Part shown: piece after piece, positions 1-10,000 of the stretch
Layout: the number at the start of each line of letters is the position of its first letter
Numbering within the stretch: the stretch's first letter is position 1
From: Pseudomonas sp. ANT_J12
GTDB lineage: Bacteria; Pseudomonadota; Gammaproteobacteria; Pseudomonadales; Pseudomonadaceae
Direction of reading: 5' to 3'
DNA length: 64,000 nt
Assembly (NCBI RefSeq): GCF_008370045.1
Contig: NZ_VOBN01000011.1
Location: 1 to 64,000, forward strand
Translations under genes and position numbers: made by a program
Notes under the pieces: model-generated
What the model saw: the letters and a program-made list of their open reading frames with translations, nothing else
What the model was told of the DNA's origin: nothing
The model's database searches: none

Positions 1-60
1 CCAGGCTTGCCGGCGAAGGCGATTTAACGGACGCCTTCGCCGGCAAGCCTGGCTCCTACA
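1..60. repeat. REP-type inverted repeat downstream of mtlG
   Basis: Two perfect 21-base complementary arms (1-21 and 32-52) surround a 10-base loop, followed by the family tail CTCCTACA. The core GCTTGCCGGCGAAGGCG is the repetitive extragenic palindrome type seen elsewhere in this window. It lies just past the mtlG stop, so it can protect the 3' end of the mtlEFG transcript or reduce readthrough into the next gene, which is outside the window. Confidence 0.85.
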
Positions 61-76
61 AGGATCGGATTCCGGG

Positions 77-907
77 CTACTTCACTGCACCAAACGACAG
101 GCCGCGGACCAGTTGTTTCTGGCTGATCCAGCCGAAGATCAGGATCGGCGCACACGCCAGGGTCGATACCGCCGACAACTTGGCCCAGAACAGACCTTCG
201 GGGCTTGAGTACGAGGCGATCAACGCGGTCAACGGTGCGGCTTTGGACGACGTCAGGTTCAAGGACCAGAACGCTTCGTTCCAGCACAGGATCAGCGACA
301 GCAGCACCGTGGAGGCCAGGCCACCCTTGGCGATGGGCAGCAGCACGCGGACCATTTCTTGCCACAGCGTTGCCCCGTCCAGACGTGCGGCTTCGAGGAT
401 GTCTTTGGGGATGTCCTTGAAGTAGGTGTAAATCATCCAGACCACGATCGGCAGGTTGATCAGGGTGTAGATCACGATCAGCGCGATACGCGTATCGAGC
501 AGGCCGAAACTCTTGGCCAGCAGGTAGATCGGCATCAGCACGCCCACCGGTGGCAGCATCTTGGTGGAGAGCATCCACAGCAGCGTGCCTTTGGTGCGTT
601 TGGTTTCGTAGAACGCCATCGAGTAGGCCGCCGGCACTGCGATCAGCAGGCACAGGGCCGTGGCGCTGAAGGAAATCACCACCGAGTTCCAGGCGAAGCT
701 GAAGTAGTCGCTGCGCTCGTTGATGTGCAGGTAGTTTTCCAGCGTCGGGGTGAAGATGAATTGCGGCGGCGTGGCGAACGCGTCGATTTCGGTTTTGAAA
801 CTGGTCAGCACCATCCAGAAGATCGGGAAGAAGATCAGGATCGCGATGGCCCAGGCCAGGGTGCCGAGCAGCAGGCTTTGCAGACGGCGGGATTGTTGAA
901 GAGTCAT
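77..907 (-). CDS. mtlG: Polyol (mannitol/sorbitol/arabitol) ABC transporter permease MtlG
   Basis: This 276-aa inner-membrane permease is one half of the transmembrane channel that takes up polyols delivered by MtlE. Six hydrophobic segments are visible. The cytoplasmic EAA loop that docks the ATPase reads EAARLDGATLWQEMVRVLLP at about residues 175-194. The N-terminus is short and leads straight into the first membrane helix, as is usual for MalG-type permeases. The gene follows mtlF with a 10-base gap on the same strand. In known Pseudomonas operons the order is mtlE-mtlF-mtlG-mtlK followed by the dehydrogenase and kinase genes; those would lie before base 1. The subunit type is certain; the exact substrate is inferred from MtlE and MtlR next door. 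Confidence 0.92.
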   Translation of the reverse strand: MTLQQSRRLQSLLLGTLAWAIAILIFFPIFWMVLTSFKTEIDAFATPPQFIFTPTLENYLHINERSDYFSFAWNSVVISFSATALCLLIAVPAAYSMAFYETKRTKGTLLWMLSTKMLPPVGVLMPIYLLAKSFGLLDTRIALIVIYTLINLPIVVWMIYTYFKDIPKDILEAARLDGATLWQEMVRVLLPIAKGGLASTVLLSLILCWNEAFWSLNLTSSKAAPLTALIASYSSPEGLFWAKLSAVSTLACAPILIFGWISQKQLVRGLSFGAVK

Positions 908-917
908 GGCGCAGGCC

Positions 918-1844
918 TCAGGCTTTGTCTGTCAGGTTTTTGCCGATCATGCGCACCAGCACGATGGCCGCGACGTTGGCAATCACCACCGCGATCAAAC
1001 CGCCGGCGGACGCCATGCCCACATCAAACTGCACCAGCGCCTGGTTGTAGATCAGGTAGGCGAGGTTGGTCGAGGCGTAGCCGGGGCCACCGTTGGTGGT
1101 GGTAAAGATTTCAGCAAACACCGAGAGCAGGAAGATCGTTTCAATCATCACCACCACCGCAATTGGCCGCGCCAGGTGCGGCAGGGTCAGGTGCCAGAAG
1201 ATCGCGACCGGACCGGCACCGTCCAGGCGCGCGGCTTCTTTCTGTTCCTGGTCCAGCGACTGCATGGCGGTCATCAGGATCAGGATCGCGAAGGGCAGCC
1301 ATTGCCACGAGACAATGATGATGATCGACAGCAGCGGGTAGTGCGCCAGCCAGTCCACCGGTTGTGCGCCGAACAGCTTCCAGACGTAGGCGAGAATCCC
1401 CGACACCGGATGGAAAATCAGGTTCTTCCAGATCAGCGCGCCGACGGTGGGCATGATGAAGAACGGCGAAATCAGCATGACCCGCACGATGCCGCGACCG
1501 AGGAACTCACTGGCCTCCAGCAACGCACTGATCAACACGCCGAACACCACGCTGATCAGCAGCACGCTGCCTACCAGCAACAGGGTGTTGGTGGCGCCGG
1601 GCAGGAAGCCCGAGTCGGTGAGGAAATAGGTGAAGTTCTCCAGCCCCACGAACTCGTTCTCGCCGGGGTTGAGCAGGTTGTAGCGGATCACCGAGAAGTA
1701 GAGGGTCATGCCCAGCGGCACGATCATCCACAGCAGCAACATGACCACCGAAGGGCTGACCAGAAACCAGCCGGGATTGGCCAACCGGCTTTTACGCACC
1801 GGTTGGGGAATGTCCATTTGAGCTTTGGCAGTTGAAATATTCAT
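918..1844 (-). CDS. mtlF: Polyol ABC transporter permease MtlF
   Basis: This 308-aa MalF-type permease partners MtlG. It has six hydrophobic segments and an EAA loop, EAARLDGAGPVAIFWHLTLP, facing the cytoplasmic ATPase. The open frame runs upstream to 1997, but that part is encoded by a REP repeat, so the start is placed at the ATG at 1842-1844 (MNISTAKAQM); an in-frame ATG at 1815-1817 is an alternative. Neither has a clear Shine-Dalgarno sequence, which suggests translation depends on the local message structure. A composite REP element of about 130 bases separates it from mtlE, an arrangement that usually lowers permease expression relative to the binding protein. Confidence 0.92.
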   Translation of the reverse strand: MNISTAKAQMDIPQPVRKSRLANPGWFLVSPSVVMLLLWMIVPLGMTLYFSVIRYNLLNPGENEFVGLENFTYFLTDSGFLPGATNTLLLVGSVLLISVVFGVLISALLEASEFLGRGIVRVMLISPFFIMPTVGALIWKNLIFHPVSGILAYVWKLFGAQPVDWLAHYPLLSIIIIVSWQWLPFAILILMTAMQSLDQEQKEAARLDGAGPVAIFWHLTLPHLARPIAVVVMIETIFLLSVFAEIFTTTNGGPGYASTNLAYLIYNQALVQFDVGMASAGGLIAVVIANVAAIVLVRMIGKNLTDKA

Positions 1845-1883
1845 GGCGATAGAACCGATTAAGAACAGGCAGGTGAAGATCAA

Positions 1884-2012
1884 CTGTAGGAGCGAGGCTT
1901 GTGTGGCGAGGGAGCTTGCTCCCGCTGGGTCGCGAAGCAACCCCAAAAGCTTTGCGACTGCTTCGCAGCCGAGCGGGAGCAAGCTCCCTCGCCACAAAAA
2001 GCGCTCCTACAG
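1884..2012. repeat. Composite nested REP/BIME inside the mtl operon
   Basis: An outer pair CTGTAGGAGCG/CGCTCCTACAG encloses an inner pair of the second REP family (GTGGCGAGGGAGCTTGCTCC and its complement). The centre contains the GCGAAGC/GCTTCGC type stem. It fills most of the gap between the mtlE stop and the mtlF start. Confidence 0.88.
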
Positions 2013-2022
2013 AGGGCGCGGG

Positions 2023-3333
2023 TTACTTGGGATAACCGGCGCGCTTCATCTCACGTTCGGTGGTTTGCTGGGCGGCGGCCAGGGCCTGGTCGACCGTGGT
2101 CTGACCGATCAGCGCTGCCGAGAACGACTTGCCGACCTGGGTGCCGATGCCCTGGAATTCAGGAATGGTCACCAGTTGGATGCCGATGTACGGCACAGGC
2201 TTGACGCTCGGTTTGCTCGGGTCGGCGGCTTTCAGCGACTCGAGGGTCACTTTGGCGAACGGCGCGGCTTTCATGTAGGCCTCGCTGTAAGTTGAGGCCC
2301 GGGTGCCTGGCGGTACGTTGGCGATGCCGTCTTTCTCGGCAACCAGTGCGCCGTACTCCTTGGAAGTCGCCCAGGCACTGAAGGTTTTCGCCGCGTCCTT
2401 GGCCTTGGAACTGGTCGGAATCGCCAGCGCCCAGGAGTACAACCAGGCCGAACCTTTATCGGTGACTTCATGGGGCGCATAGGTGAAACCGACGTGCTCG
2501 CTGACCTTGCTTTGCGTCTTGTCGGTGACGAAGGAGCCGGCGACGCTGGCATCGACCCAGATCGCGCACTTGCCGCTGTTGAACAGCGCCAGGTTTTCGT
2601 TGAAACCGTTGCTGGAGGCGCCCGGTGGGCCCGAATCCTTCATGGTCTGCACGTAGAAGTTCAGCGCGTTCTTCCACTCGGGGCCGGTGAATTCCGGTTG
2701 CCACTTCTCATCGAACCAGCGCGCGCCATAGGCGTTGGCGATGGTGGTGATCAGCGCCATGTTCTCGCCCCAGCCAGCCTTGCCGCGCAGGCAGATGCCG
2801 TACTGTTCTTTATCTTTATCGGTGAGTTTCTTCGCGAACTCGCTGATCTGGGTCCAGGTCGGGCGCTCCGGCATTTCCAGCCCGGCGTTCTTGAACAGAT
2901 CGGTGCGGTAATAGGTGATCGAGCTTTCGGCGTAGAACGGCAGGGCGTACAGCGAACCCTTGACCGACAGGCCTTCACGCACCGACGGGAACACGTCGTC
3001 GAGGGCGTAGCTGGCCGGCAAGTCCTTCATCGGCTCCAGCCAACCTTTGGCGCCCCAGAGTGCGGCTTCGTACATGCCGATGGTCAGCACATCGAACTGC
3101 CCGCCCTGAGTCGCAATGTCGGTGGTCAGGCGTTGGCGCAGGACGTTTTCTTCGAGCACCACCCAATTGAGCTTGATGTCCGGATGCTCGGTCTCGAAGG
3201 TTTTCGAGAGCTTTTGCATGCGAATCATGTCGCTGTTGTTGACGGTGGCAATGGTCAGGGTCTGGGCGCCGAGACTGACGCTGCTGAGGGTCATGCAGGT
3301 GAGGGCAAGCAGAGCTTTTACAGAAGGTTGCAT
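2023..3333 (-). CDS. mtlE: Polyol ABC transporter periplasmic binding protein MtlE
   Basis: This 436-aa family 1 solute-binding protein captures polyols in the periplasm and delivers them to MtlFG. A signal peptide of about 23 residues ends in SLGA, with mature protein starting near QTLTIATVNN. The binding-protein fold is recognisable in VLTIGMYEAALWGAKGW and in the aromatic-rich segments near residues 110-160. The ATG at 3331-3333 is supported by AAAGGAG seven bases upstream. It is the first gene of the operon and is transcribed away from a 313-base regulatory gap shared with mtlR's 3' end. Length and architecture match known Pseudomonas MtlE proteins. Confidence 0.93.
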   Translation of the reverse strand: MQPSVKALLALTCMTLSSVSLGAQTLTIATVNNSDMIRMQKLSKTFETEHPDIKLNWVVLEENVLRQRLTTDIATQGGQFDVLTIGMYEAALWGAKGWLEPMKDLPASYALDDVFPSVREGLSVKGSLYALPFYAESSITYYRTDLFKNAGLEMPERPTWTQISEFAKKLTDKDKEQYGICLRGKAGWGENMALITTIANAYGARWFDEKWQPEFTGPEWKNALNFYVQTMKDSGPPGASSNGFNENLALFNSGKCAIWVDASVAGSFVTDKTQSKVSEHVGFTYAPHEVTDKGSAWLYSWALAIPTSSKAKDAAKTFSAWATSKEYGALVAEKDGIANVPPGTRASTYSEAYMKAAPFAKVTLESLKAADPSKPSVKPVPYIGIQLVTIPEFQGIGTQVGKSFSAALIGQTTVDQALAAAQQTTEREMKRAGYPK

Positions 3334-3564
3334 CGAGCACTCCTTTTCTGTACCCGGCGGGGCCAGAAGGACAGTTATTGTTTTTGTGTCTTCCTGATGA
3401 GGGAAGAATGTGCACTGATTACAGCCTTCAATTGCGGATGTGACAAATCATCCATCGCACTTGAATCGATACTTTTTTGCACTGGGGTTTTCGGTGGGAA
3501 GTACGGGGTAGGGCTTTTAGATGATTGTCGGTGATGAAATGCGTACAGGTTTTGTAGGGAAACC
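3334..3564 (-). promoter_or_regulatory. Leader and promoter region of the mtlEFG operon
   Basis: About 230 bases between the mtlE start and the REP element hold the operon promoter by position. The stretch is more AT-rich than the flanking genes. I could not identify a convincing -35/-10 pair. MtlR is known to activate this operon in P. fluorescens, so its binding site is expected here, but I cannot point to it in the sequence. Confidence 0.45.
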
Positions 3565-3637
3565 TGTAGGAGCGAGGCTTGCCCGCGAAGGCGTCTTTTC
3601 TGATACACCGCCTTCGCGGGCAAGCCTCGCCCGTACA
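3565..3637. repeat. REP-type inverted repeat between mtlR and mtlE
   Basis: The arms TGTAGGAGCGAGGCTTGCCC GCGAAGGCG and their near-perfect complement are separated by a short loop around 3592-3609. The element sits directly after the mtlR stop and upstream of the mtlE promoter. Confidence 0.87.
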
Positions 3638-3646
3638 ACAAAGCAT

Positions 3647-4552
3647 TTAACCGAGGTTTTGCTCGGTCAAACGTTGGACCGCCAACCGCCGGTAATGGGA
3701 AGGGGTCATGCCCTTGAGTTGCTGAAACCGTCGGTTGAAGTTGGAAATATTGTTGAAACCCGACTCGAAACACACATCGGTCACCGGTTTATCGCCATCG
3801 GCCAGCAGTTCACAGGACTTGCTGATGCGCAGGCGATTGACGAATTCGATGAAGCAGCGCCCGGTGGCCTGCTTGAACACTCGACTGAAATACGTCGGCT
3901 TCATACCCAGGTGCTCGGCGACTTCTTCCAGCGGCAGTTCCCGGGCGTAATGGGCAAAGATGTAATCCACCGCCCGGTTGGTGCGGTCAACGTTGTGTTC
4001 ATCCGCCAATGGCGTGGTCGTGGCGCCCGACAGCAGTTGGTAATCATCGGACGCCGCGAGCAATTCCAGCAAAATCAGGAAATGCCCGAGCCGGGTCACG
4101 CCTTGGGTGTCGGCGATGCGCTGCATCAGGGTCATGGCTTGGCGGATGGTGCGCTTGCAGCGAAACTCGATGCCGTACTGCGCGCGCTCCAGCAAGGGCA
4201 CCAGGGTCTTGAGTTCGGCAAACACCAGGTGACCGCTGTCGAACAACTCATCGGTGAAGTTGACCAGCATGTCCCGTTTGGGCACCACTTCGTCTTCGGC
4301 GACCTGGCTGATCCAGTTGTGCGGCAGGTTGGGGCCGGTCAGGAACAGCGTTTCCGGGTAGAAGTTGCCGATGTAATCACCGATGAACACCTTGCCGGAA
4401 CTGGCGACGATCAGGTGCAGTTCGTATTCCTTGTGGAAATGCCAGCGCACCAACGGGCATGGGAAACCATGCTGGCGATAGATGATGGACAACCCGTTGT
4501 GGTCGTCCATCAACTCGTAGGAAGGATCGGTTATTCGGGCGGATCGGCTCAT
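3647..4552 (-). CDS. mtlR: AraC-family transcriptional activator MtlR
   Basis: This 301-aa cytoplasmic regulator controls polyol uptake genes. The N-terminal half has a cupin-like sensing fold (WHFHKEYELHLIV near residues 37-49, GPNLPHNW near 93-100). The C-terminal AraC/XylS domain (about residues 193-292) holds two helix-turn-helix units, with LEEVAEHLGMKPTYFSRVFK in the first and FNRRFQQLKGMTPSHYR in the second. It lies upstream of mtlE on the same strand, the classical Pseudomonas arrangement of mtlR next to mtlE. The start at 4550-4552 has no strong ribosome-binding site. Polyol-responsive activation is known for this family member in P. fluorescens; the call here rests on domain order plus context. 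Confidence 0.88.
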   Translation of the reverse strand: MSRSARITDPSYELMDDHNGLSIIYRQHGFPCPLVRWHFHKEYELHLIVASSGKVFIGDYIGNFYPETLFLTGPNLPHNWISQVAEDEVVPKRDMLVNFTDELFDSGHLVFAELKTLVPLLERAQYGIEFRCKRTIRQAMTLMQRIADTQGVTRLGHFLILLELLAASDDYQLLSGATTTPLADEHNVDRTNRAVDYIFAHYARELPLEEVAEHLGMKPTYFSRVFKQATGRCFIEFVNRLRISKSCELLADGDKPVTDVCFESGFNNISNFNRRFQQLKGMTPSHYRRLAVQRLTEQNLG

Positions 4553-4605
4553 GGCAGGGCACTTTTATTGTTATTGCCCGCTGATGATGCCTCTTTCCGG
4601 GCCAG

Positions 4606-5481
4606 TTATGCCAGCGACTGCCTGAGTTGTGCCGCCTTCATGCTGTTGGCGACCCAGCAATAACCGACAATCTGCGACTCGTCGAAGAAGTCGGTGCTGA
4701 TGATGCTGCATTGCGTCACCCAATCCCGGGAGGAGTGGAACCAGTCGTTGATGTGTTGCTTGATGTCCACCGGCCCGCCGAGGAAGGTGTAGCTGGTGGC
4801 GGTCAGGGACCACAGGTAATGGCCGTACCGGGGTGTGTCCAGGGTGCGGGCGATATGTCGGCGCAACTCGTCCACGTTGGTGAGCCGGGAGCCGCTCCAC
4901 CGATGGGGGATGGTGCCCCAGAAATAATCCAGGTCCAGTTCCACCGACTTGCGGGAGGCGAGAACCACGCGTTTCTTGCTGCTCGCCGCCTTGAGCTCCC
5001 CAAGGGTCTTTTCTTCATCGTCGGGTGCAATGGCCCGGGCGCCGAGGCGTTGTATCAATAAGTCGCTGAGTTGCCGGTAGTCAAAGTGCTGGTCGCCATT
5101 ACCCAATTGGTGAAAGTCGAGGACGATGAATTCATCCGGGTTGCGGTCGAGAAAGCTGTTGACCGCATCGATCAGCTCATCCAGCACCCTGTGCGACTGA
5201 TAGCCGTTGTGGTGAAAGTAATAAGAACCCCTGGGCGAGCCGGGCAGGTAGCCCAGGCGCAAATCGAATGCCCGGGCACCGTTGGCCAGTTGCCAGGCAA
5301 AGGAGTCGTTCTGGCAGGTGGTCCAGTTGCCGATGATGACTTCGTAATTGGGGGCTTTTTTGTCCATGCCCGAGTTGTGCGTGCCGGGCCAGATGAGATC
5401 GGTGATTTTCATGCGGTCGATGTCGGGGACTTTGCTCATCCAGCATTGTTTGTCGACATTGGAAGTGGGGCTGTTGGTCAT
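4606..5481 (-). CDS. PI-PLC X-domain-like phosphodiesterase
   Basis: This 291-aa protein resembles bacterial phosphatidylinositol-specific phospholipase C. WPGTHNSGM carries the first expected catalytic histidine (H35), GARAFDLRLGY gives the conserved Asp/Arg pair (D73, R75), and YYFHHNG carries the second histidine (H90/H91). The later segment IVLDFHQLGNGDQHF is also typical. No signal peptide is evident, so secretion by Sec is not supported. The ATG at 5479-5481 is chosen over an upstream ATG at 5547 because CAGGAG lies nine bases ahead. It sits 53 bases beyond mtlR's start side but has no obvious link to polyol use. Substrate is unknown; family members cleave phosphoinositides or glycosylated lipids. 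Confidence 0.75.
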   Translation of the reverse strand: MTNSPTSNVDKQCWMSKVPDIDRMKITDLIWPGTHNSGMDKKAPNYEVIIGNWTTCQNDSFAWQLANGARAFDLRLGYLPGSPRGSYYFHHNGYQSHRVLDELIDAVNSFLDRNPDEFIVLDFHQLGNGDQHFDYRQLSDLLIQRLGARAIAPDDEEKTLGELKAASSKKRVVLASRKSVELDLDYFWGTIPHRWSGSRLTNVDELRRHIARTLDTPRYGHYLWSLTATSYTFLGGPVDIKQHINDWFHSSRDWVTQCSIISTDFFDESQIVGYCWVANSMKAAQLRQSLA

Positions 5482-5643
5482 GGTGCAAGGCTCCTGCCTG
5501 TGGCTCGGCCCCCATCCGTGGGGCGCGAGGAATCGTGAAAAAATCACCTGATGCCCAAGAGCCTAGAAGCCCGGCAGGTGATTTTCAATGCACAGAAACA
5601 TCCACATAAATATAGCCTTGCGCCACTTTTCTCAGGTCAGTTA

Positions 5644-6960
5644 TCACCCGCGAGAATCAGAAACATCCGACTCGACGTGACGATTTTTCGCCTCGATCCA
5701 TTGGGCCATGTACTGCGTGCTTTTGTGCGCGTGGTGGCGAAGCATGGCGCCGGTGAAGTTGTCGCGACGGCGCTCGGCCAGGTCACGCCGACAGGCTTGC
5801 AGGCGCTCGATCAAGGCCGGGCCGTGGTCTGACTGGCGATATTGGGCGCTGAGCAATTGGTCGCCATGTTGTTGCGCCTGGGTCCACAACGCCTTGTCCT
5901 GATACAGCGCAACAGCCGCGGCAGCCAGCGCTTCAGCGGATTCACCAATGACCCCCGGCCACAGCAGGCCATCGCTCATGCCCTCGGCGCCGATGGGCGT
6001 GGTGACGCTCGGCGTGCCACACAGCATGGCATCGACAATCTTGCCTTTGATCCCCGCGCCAAAGCGCAGCGGTGCCAGGCAGATTCGCGCCGCCGACATC
6101 ACCTGCAACGCATCCTCCGCCCAGTTCATGACATGAAACCCTTGGGCCGGGTTGTGCAACGCGGTGGCTTTGGGCGGCGTGTAAGCGCCATAAAGATGCA
6201 ACTGCGCACCGGGTAATTGCTGACGGATCAATGGCCAGACTGCGGTTTTCATCCACAGCACGGCGTCCCAGTTCGGCGCGTGACGGAAGTTGCCGATGCT
6301 GAGAAAGTTCGCCCGAGCTTCAAACGGGGTATGGGCCGCCGTTGGCAGGGAGGGCATCAAGGGACACCAGTGCAGCAAGTCCCGCGGCAGCTTGAACTGT
6401 TCGACCAGCAACTCGATTTCCACCGGGGAAATCATCAGGCTCAAGTCGCAACGATACAGCGCAGCAATCTCGCGTTTGGCCAGGTCGGTGCCGGCCATCA
6501 ACTCGAACTCCTCACGGAGCGCCGGGGCAAACAGATCGCCGAAGTCGTTCTCATCGGCACTGGCCTTCAACCGATCCTTGAGCCGCTGGTGCCGGGCATG
6601 TCGCAAGCTTTGCAGATCGGAAGTTTCGAGCACGCGCAATGCGTCGGGGCACTGTTTCTCTACGCGCCAGCCGAATTGCTCTTCCATCATGAATTGGTCG
6701 AACAATACGATATCCGGGGTCAGTTCGCGGATAAACGTATCGAAACTGCTGTTATTCAGCTCAATCGCACATTCACGAATGCCCAGGGCGGCGAGGTCGG
6801 CTTTGTGTTCGCCGACGCCCGCCGGGCTGCTGAAGGTGATGTCCCAGCCTTGCTGCAAAAACGTGTCGAGAATTTGCATCACATGGCCACTGGCTGCCGA
6901 AGAGCGGGGTTCGGGCCAGACGTAACCAATGACCAGGACTTTGATGGGGGGCAGGCTCAT
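5644..6960 (-). CDS. GT-B fold glycosyltransferase (GT4-like)
   Basis: This 438-aa protein has a GT-B layout: an N-terminal Rossmann start (KVLVIGYVWPEPRSSAASGH) and a C-terminal nucleotide-sugar domain (about residues 230-370). The latter has FLSIGNFRHAPNWDAVLWM, the APLRFGAGIKGKIVDAMLCG loop, and the TPSVTTPIGAEGM segment with the family's acidic/glycine-rich donor site. No membrane segments are seen. It would transfer a sugar from an NDP donor, but the acceptor cannot be read from the sequence. It stands alone between the PI-PLC-like gene and the toxin-like genes, with no capsule or O-antigen genes nearby, which is unusual for this family. The ATG at 6960 lacks a strong ribosome-binding site. 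Confidence 0.8.
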   Translation of the reverse strand: MSLPPIKVLVIGYVWPEPRSSAASGHVMQILDTFLQQGWDITFSSPAGVGEHKADLAALGIRECAIELNNSSFDTFIRELTPDIVLFDQFMMEEQFGWRVEKQCPDALRVLETSDLQSLRHARHQRLKDRLKASADENDFGDLFAPALREEFELMAGTDLAKREIAALYRCDLSLMISPVEIELLVEQFKLPRDLLHWCPLMPSLPTAAHTPFEARANFLSIGNFRHAPNWDAVLWMKTAVWPLIRQQLPGAQLHLYGAYTPPKATALHNPAQGFHVMNWAEDALQVMSAARICLAPLRFGAGIKGKIVDAMLCGTPSVTTPIGAEGMSDGLLWPGVIGESAEALAAAAVALYQDKALWTQAQQHGDQLLSAQYRQSDHGPALIERLQACRRDLAERRRDNFTGAMLRHHAHKSTQYMAQWIEAKNRHVESDVSDSRG

Positions 6961-7054
6961 GGGGCATTCCTGATGAGGGCGCAGGGCGATGAAAAAAAGA
7001 GCGCGATTAAACCACAGCCCTGCGCACAGATGCCCCTGCCAATGGGGCCGTTGA

Positions 7055-10000
7055 TCAAACCGGGTTGAAGTTCAACACCACCTCCCAGCCAATGTAGCCA
7101 CCGCGAGCTCTATCCGCCTGCTTCTGCAAGGTGGCGATGTTTTCAAGAAACATAAGGTTGTTGCTGGAAGATTGGCTCAACAAAGAGGTGGTCACGGCAA
7201 ACGAGTCGGCATTGTCAAAGGCCAGGGTCTTATCCAGCAACTTGAGGTTGTCGTCACGGAAGTGACCAGACGCCAGGTTCATCAATCGCTTGACGTCCAG
7301 GCGTTGCTGGTTGCCGATTCGACCGGACACCGGCGCACTGGCGTAAGTGTGGTCCAGAGTGTCGGGGGCTCCGTGAAAGACTTCATGAATCAGATCATCA
7401 GCAGGAACGGTGGACGTGAATCCCTCCTTGCGATATTGGTCGTTGAAGTTTTCCGAATAAATACGCATGAATTTCTTTTGAGCCGCTTTAGTCTCACCGG
7501 CATTTATCCATTCCTTGTAGGCAATCGGATTCAGCGCGGCCAGGCTGTTTGTCTTGGTATAGGTGTCGAGTTCGAAGTTATCGGGCGTGATCTTTGCCAA
7601 GTCTTTTTTGACATCCTGCAGGGCGGACAGAAATTTTTTGCGACTCTCGGCGGAGTGATCCCCCATGAGCAGTTTCAGGGCGACGCCTGAATCTTTCTCC
7701 GATGTCACGTCAGTCAATACTTTAATGGCGTCATCCACTTTTTTCCGGGCAGCCGGCAATGCCTCCTGAAGCAACTTGCGGGTATAGGTTGCGGGCATGA
7801 TTTTATGCAATCCGGGCAAGCGGAGCGCGTTCAGGAAATGGAAGTTTTGCAGCTTTGGCCCGATAGGCTGGCCACTACGGTTCAATGCGTACCATTGGTC
7901 GTTGTGGCGCGTAGCCAGGACGGCGATCGAGTCCGTCGATGACGCCAATGGACGCCAGGTTCCCATGCCGGTGTCTGCACGGTTGGCAGCTTTGACCAAG
8001 TCATAGGATTGCGCGCTGCCGGTCAACTTGCGCAGTTGAAACGTGGCGTTTTCCAGTACATTGGTGCCCAATTTCTTGAGCTTCAGCACCTTCACGCCCT
8101 TGCGCAGCAAGGCGGGAATGCCGTCCAACGGATTGAACACGCTGTTCAACAAGCCGACGCCCACTTTTGCCATGCTGGCGGCCTTTGCCGCGATGGAAGC
8201 GGTTTTAGCGGCAATGCTGACCACCTTGGCGACCGCGCCGACCACCAGCAGCAGTGTCATGGCCGCCTCAATGGTGCACGACGCCCAACCTTCTGCCCGG
8301 CGATCCGGATCGTCCGAAAGGATGTCCTGGATGCACGACTTGAACGGGACAATGAAGTTGAGCGCTGTGTCGATAATGCCATCGTACTCGGCCCGCAACC
8401 GCTCCAGTTTGGTCTGTCCCCAGCACTCTTTCGACAGCTCGTCATAGGTCGCAAGGGGACGGTGTTTCTGAATGAAGGCTGCAAGCTCGTTGAACTCGCC
8501 ACTGTCAAAACTTTGGTAATAACTGCGCGGCTGGCGGGTTGAGTGTGTGGCGGCCACGGGAAGAATGGCGAGTTTTTCAATCACACCAATGCTGGCGGGT
8601 TGGATGCCGGGGTTTACGCCGTGGGTATAGCACTCGATATCAGTCGGTAAATGATAAGTGGCAGAAGGAGGGCCGTAGCGATTCGCACTGCCAGAGAAAT
8701 CCGTGCGTGGGGCCTGGTTCAACAAGCCGTTACGGCTGATCACTTCGGCGAGCGCGGGGTTTTCGCGGCAGACGCCGTGCAGTGTGAACAGTTCGTAGCA
8801 ATACAACTTGTTCTCGTAGTAAGCACCGACCACCACACCATAACGTCCGGTCGCGGCATCTTTGTCGGCCTGGTTTTCCTTGTAGCCTAGTTGGGTGAAC
8901 TCGGTGACCGTGTGAGTGATTAACTTAAACGGGTTCAACGAGAATGTATTGTCCGGCTTGGGGATGACCGCGACTGAAGGCCGGACGGTGAACAGCGACA
9001 CCTGTCCTTTTAACAATCGCTGGCGATCAAGCGGTGGCAGTGTCGCAAAAGCCAGTTTGAAACTGCTGCTCATGGCTTCCGAGAATTGGGTGTGAGCCCG
9101 ATTGAACAAACGATCGAATTCGGGTTTCAACCGATGGGTTTCATTATTGATAAACGGATAAATGTCATAGAGGCTGTCGTTCGCCAAGTCCCATTCCCGG
9201 GAGCCGAGTTCATTGGCCATCAACAACTCAACCAACGACATCGGCTCTGATGTGGCAAAGCCCGGGCGAGCGGCGTGTGGGCTCTTTTTGCGCAGAATCT
9301 CATCTTCAACAAAATCGCAATCAGGGGCTGTAACTTTCAGCAGTCTTAACGCGATGTCCCGCCGTGTCGGGAATTTTTTCGACAACTGGGTCTGGATGTC
9401 GACGAGGTGTCCAAGGTGCTTTTCATAAGCCGAAGTTGCAGTGGCCACGGCCGTGGTGTGGGCGTTCTGCACGTCGGTCAGTGTGACAATGCCGTTGAGC
9501 AGGGCCCAGTCGAGCAGGGGATCGATGGCGAGCACGCTGTTGAGGGTTGTCAGCGCTTCATCCGCCCAATCAATCGTTGCCATTTTTTTGATGTGTGCAT
9601 ACGTCATCAGGCGGGAAGAGCCCGGCGCGTTGAATTCCACCATCGCCACGCCACGACAAAACTCAACCCATTGCGGTGTACCCAGCAGCAGGGTCGGTGG
9701 CACGTCTTTGACCAGGAACTCAGGCGCGGTGCCGGCTAGCAACAAATGGGCGGCAAGAGGCGCGGTCTGTTCGCTAACGCCGGCCTTGGCAACTAGATGG
9801 CTCTCCAACGCGGTGCGAACGGCAGCAAAAGAGTGTTCAACATGCTCAGTGGCGTAGAGATTAAACCCGGCAACATGATTGCGCGGTTCCGCTTCGCCAA
9901 TGGAAGGGTGCAGGTCCAGGAGTACCGCTGTCAGCATCACCTGCTGCCGATACCCATCGGATATCGGCTCATCGCTCGATGCGCCATACCACCCTAGTTC

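Noticed and set aside
1884..2012. Possible CRISPR repeat because of repeated GTAGGAGC motifs
   Set aside because: The repeats are inverted and nested, not directly repeated with unique spacers; no cas genes are present.
3420..3470. Possible Vfr/CRP site (TGTGACAAATCATCC) upstream of mtlE
   Set aside because: Only one half-site fits TGTGA; the spacing and second half do not match.
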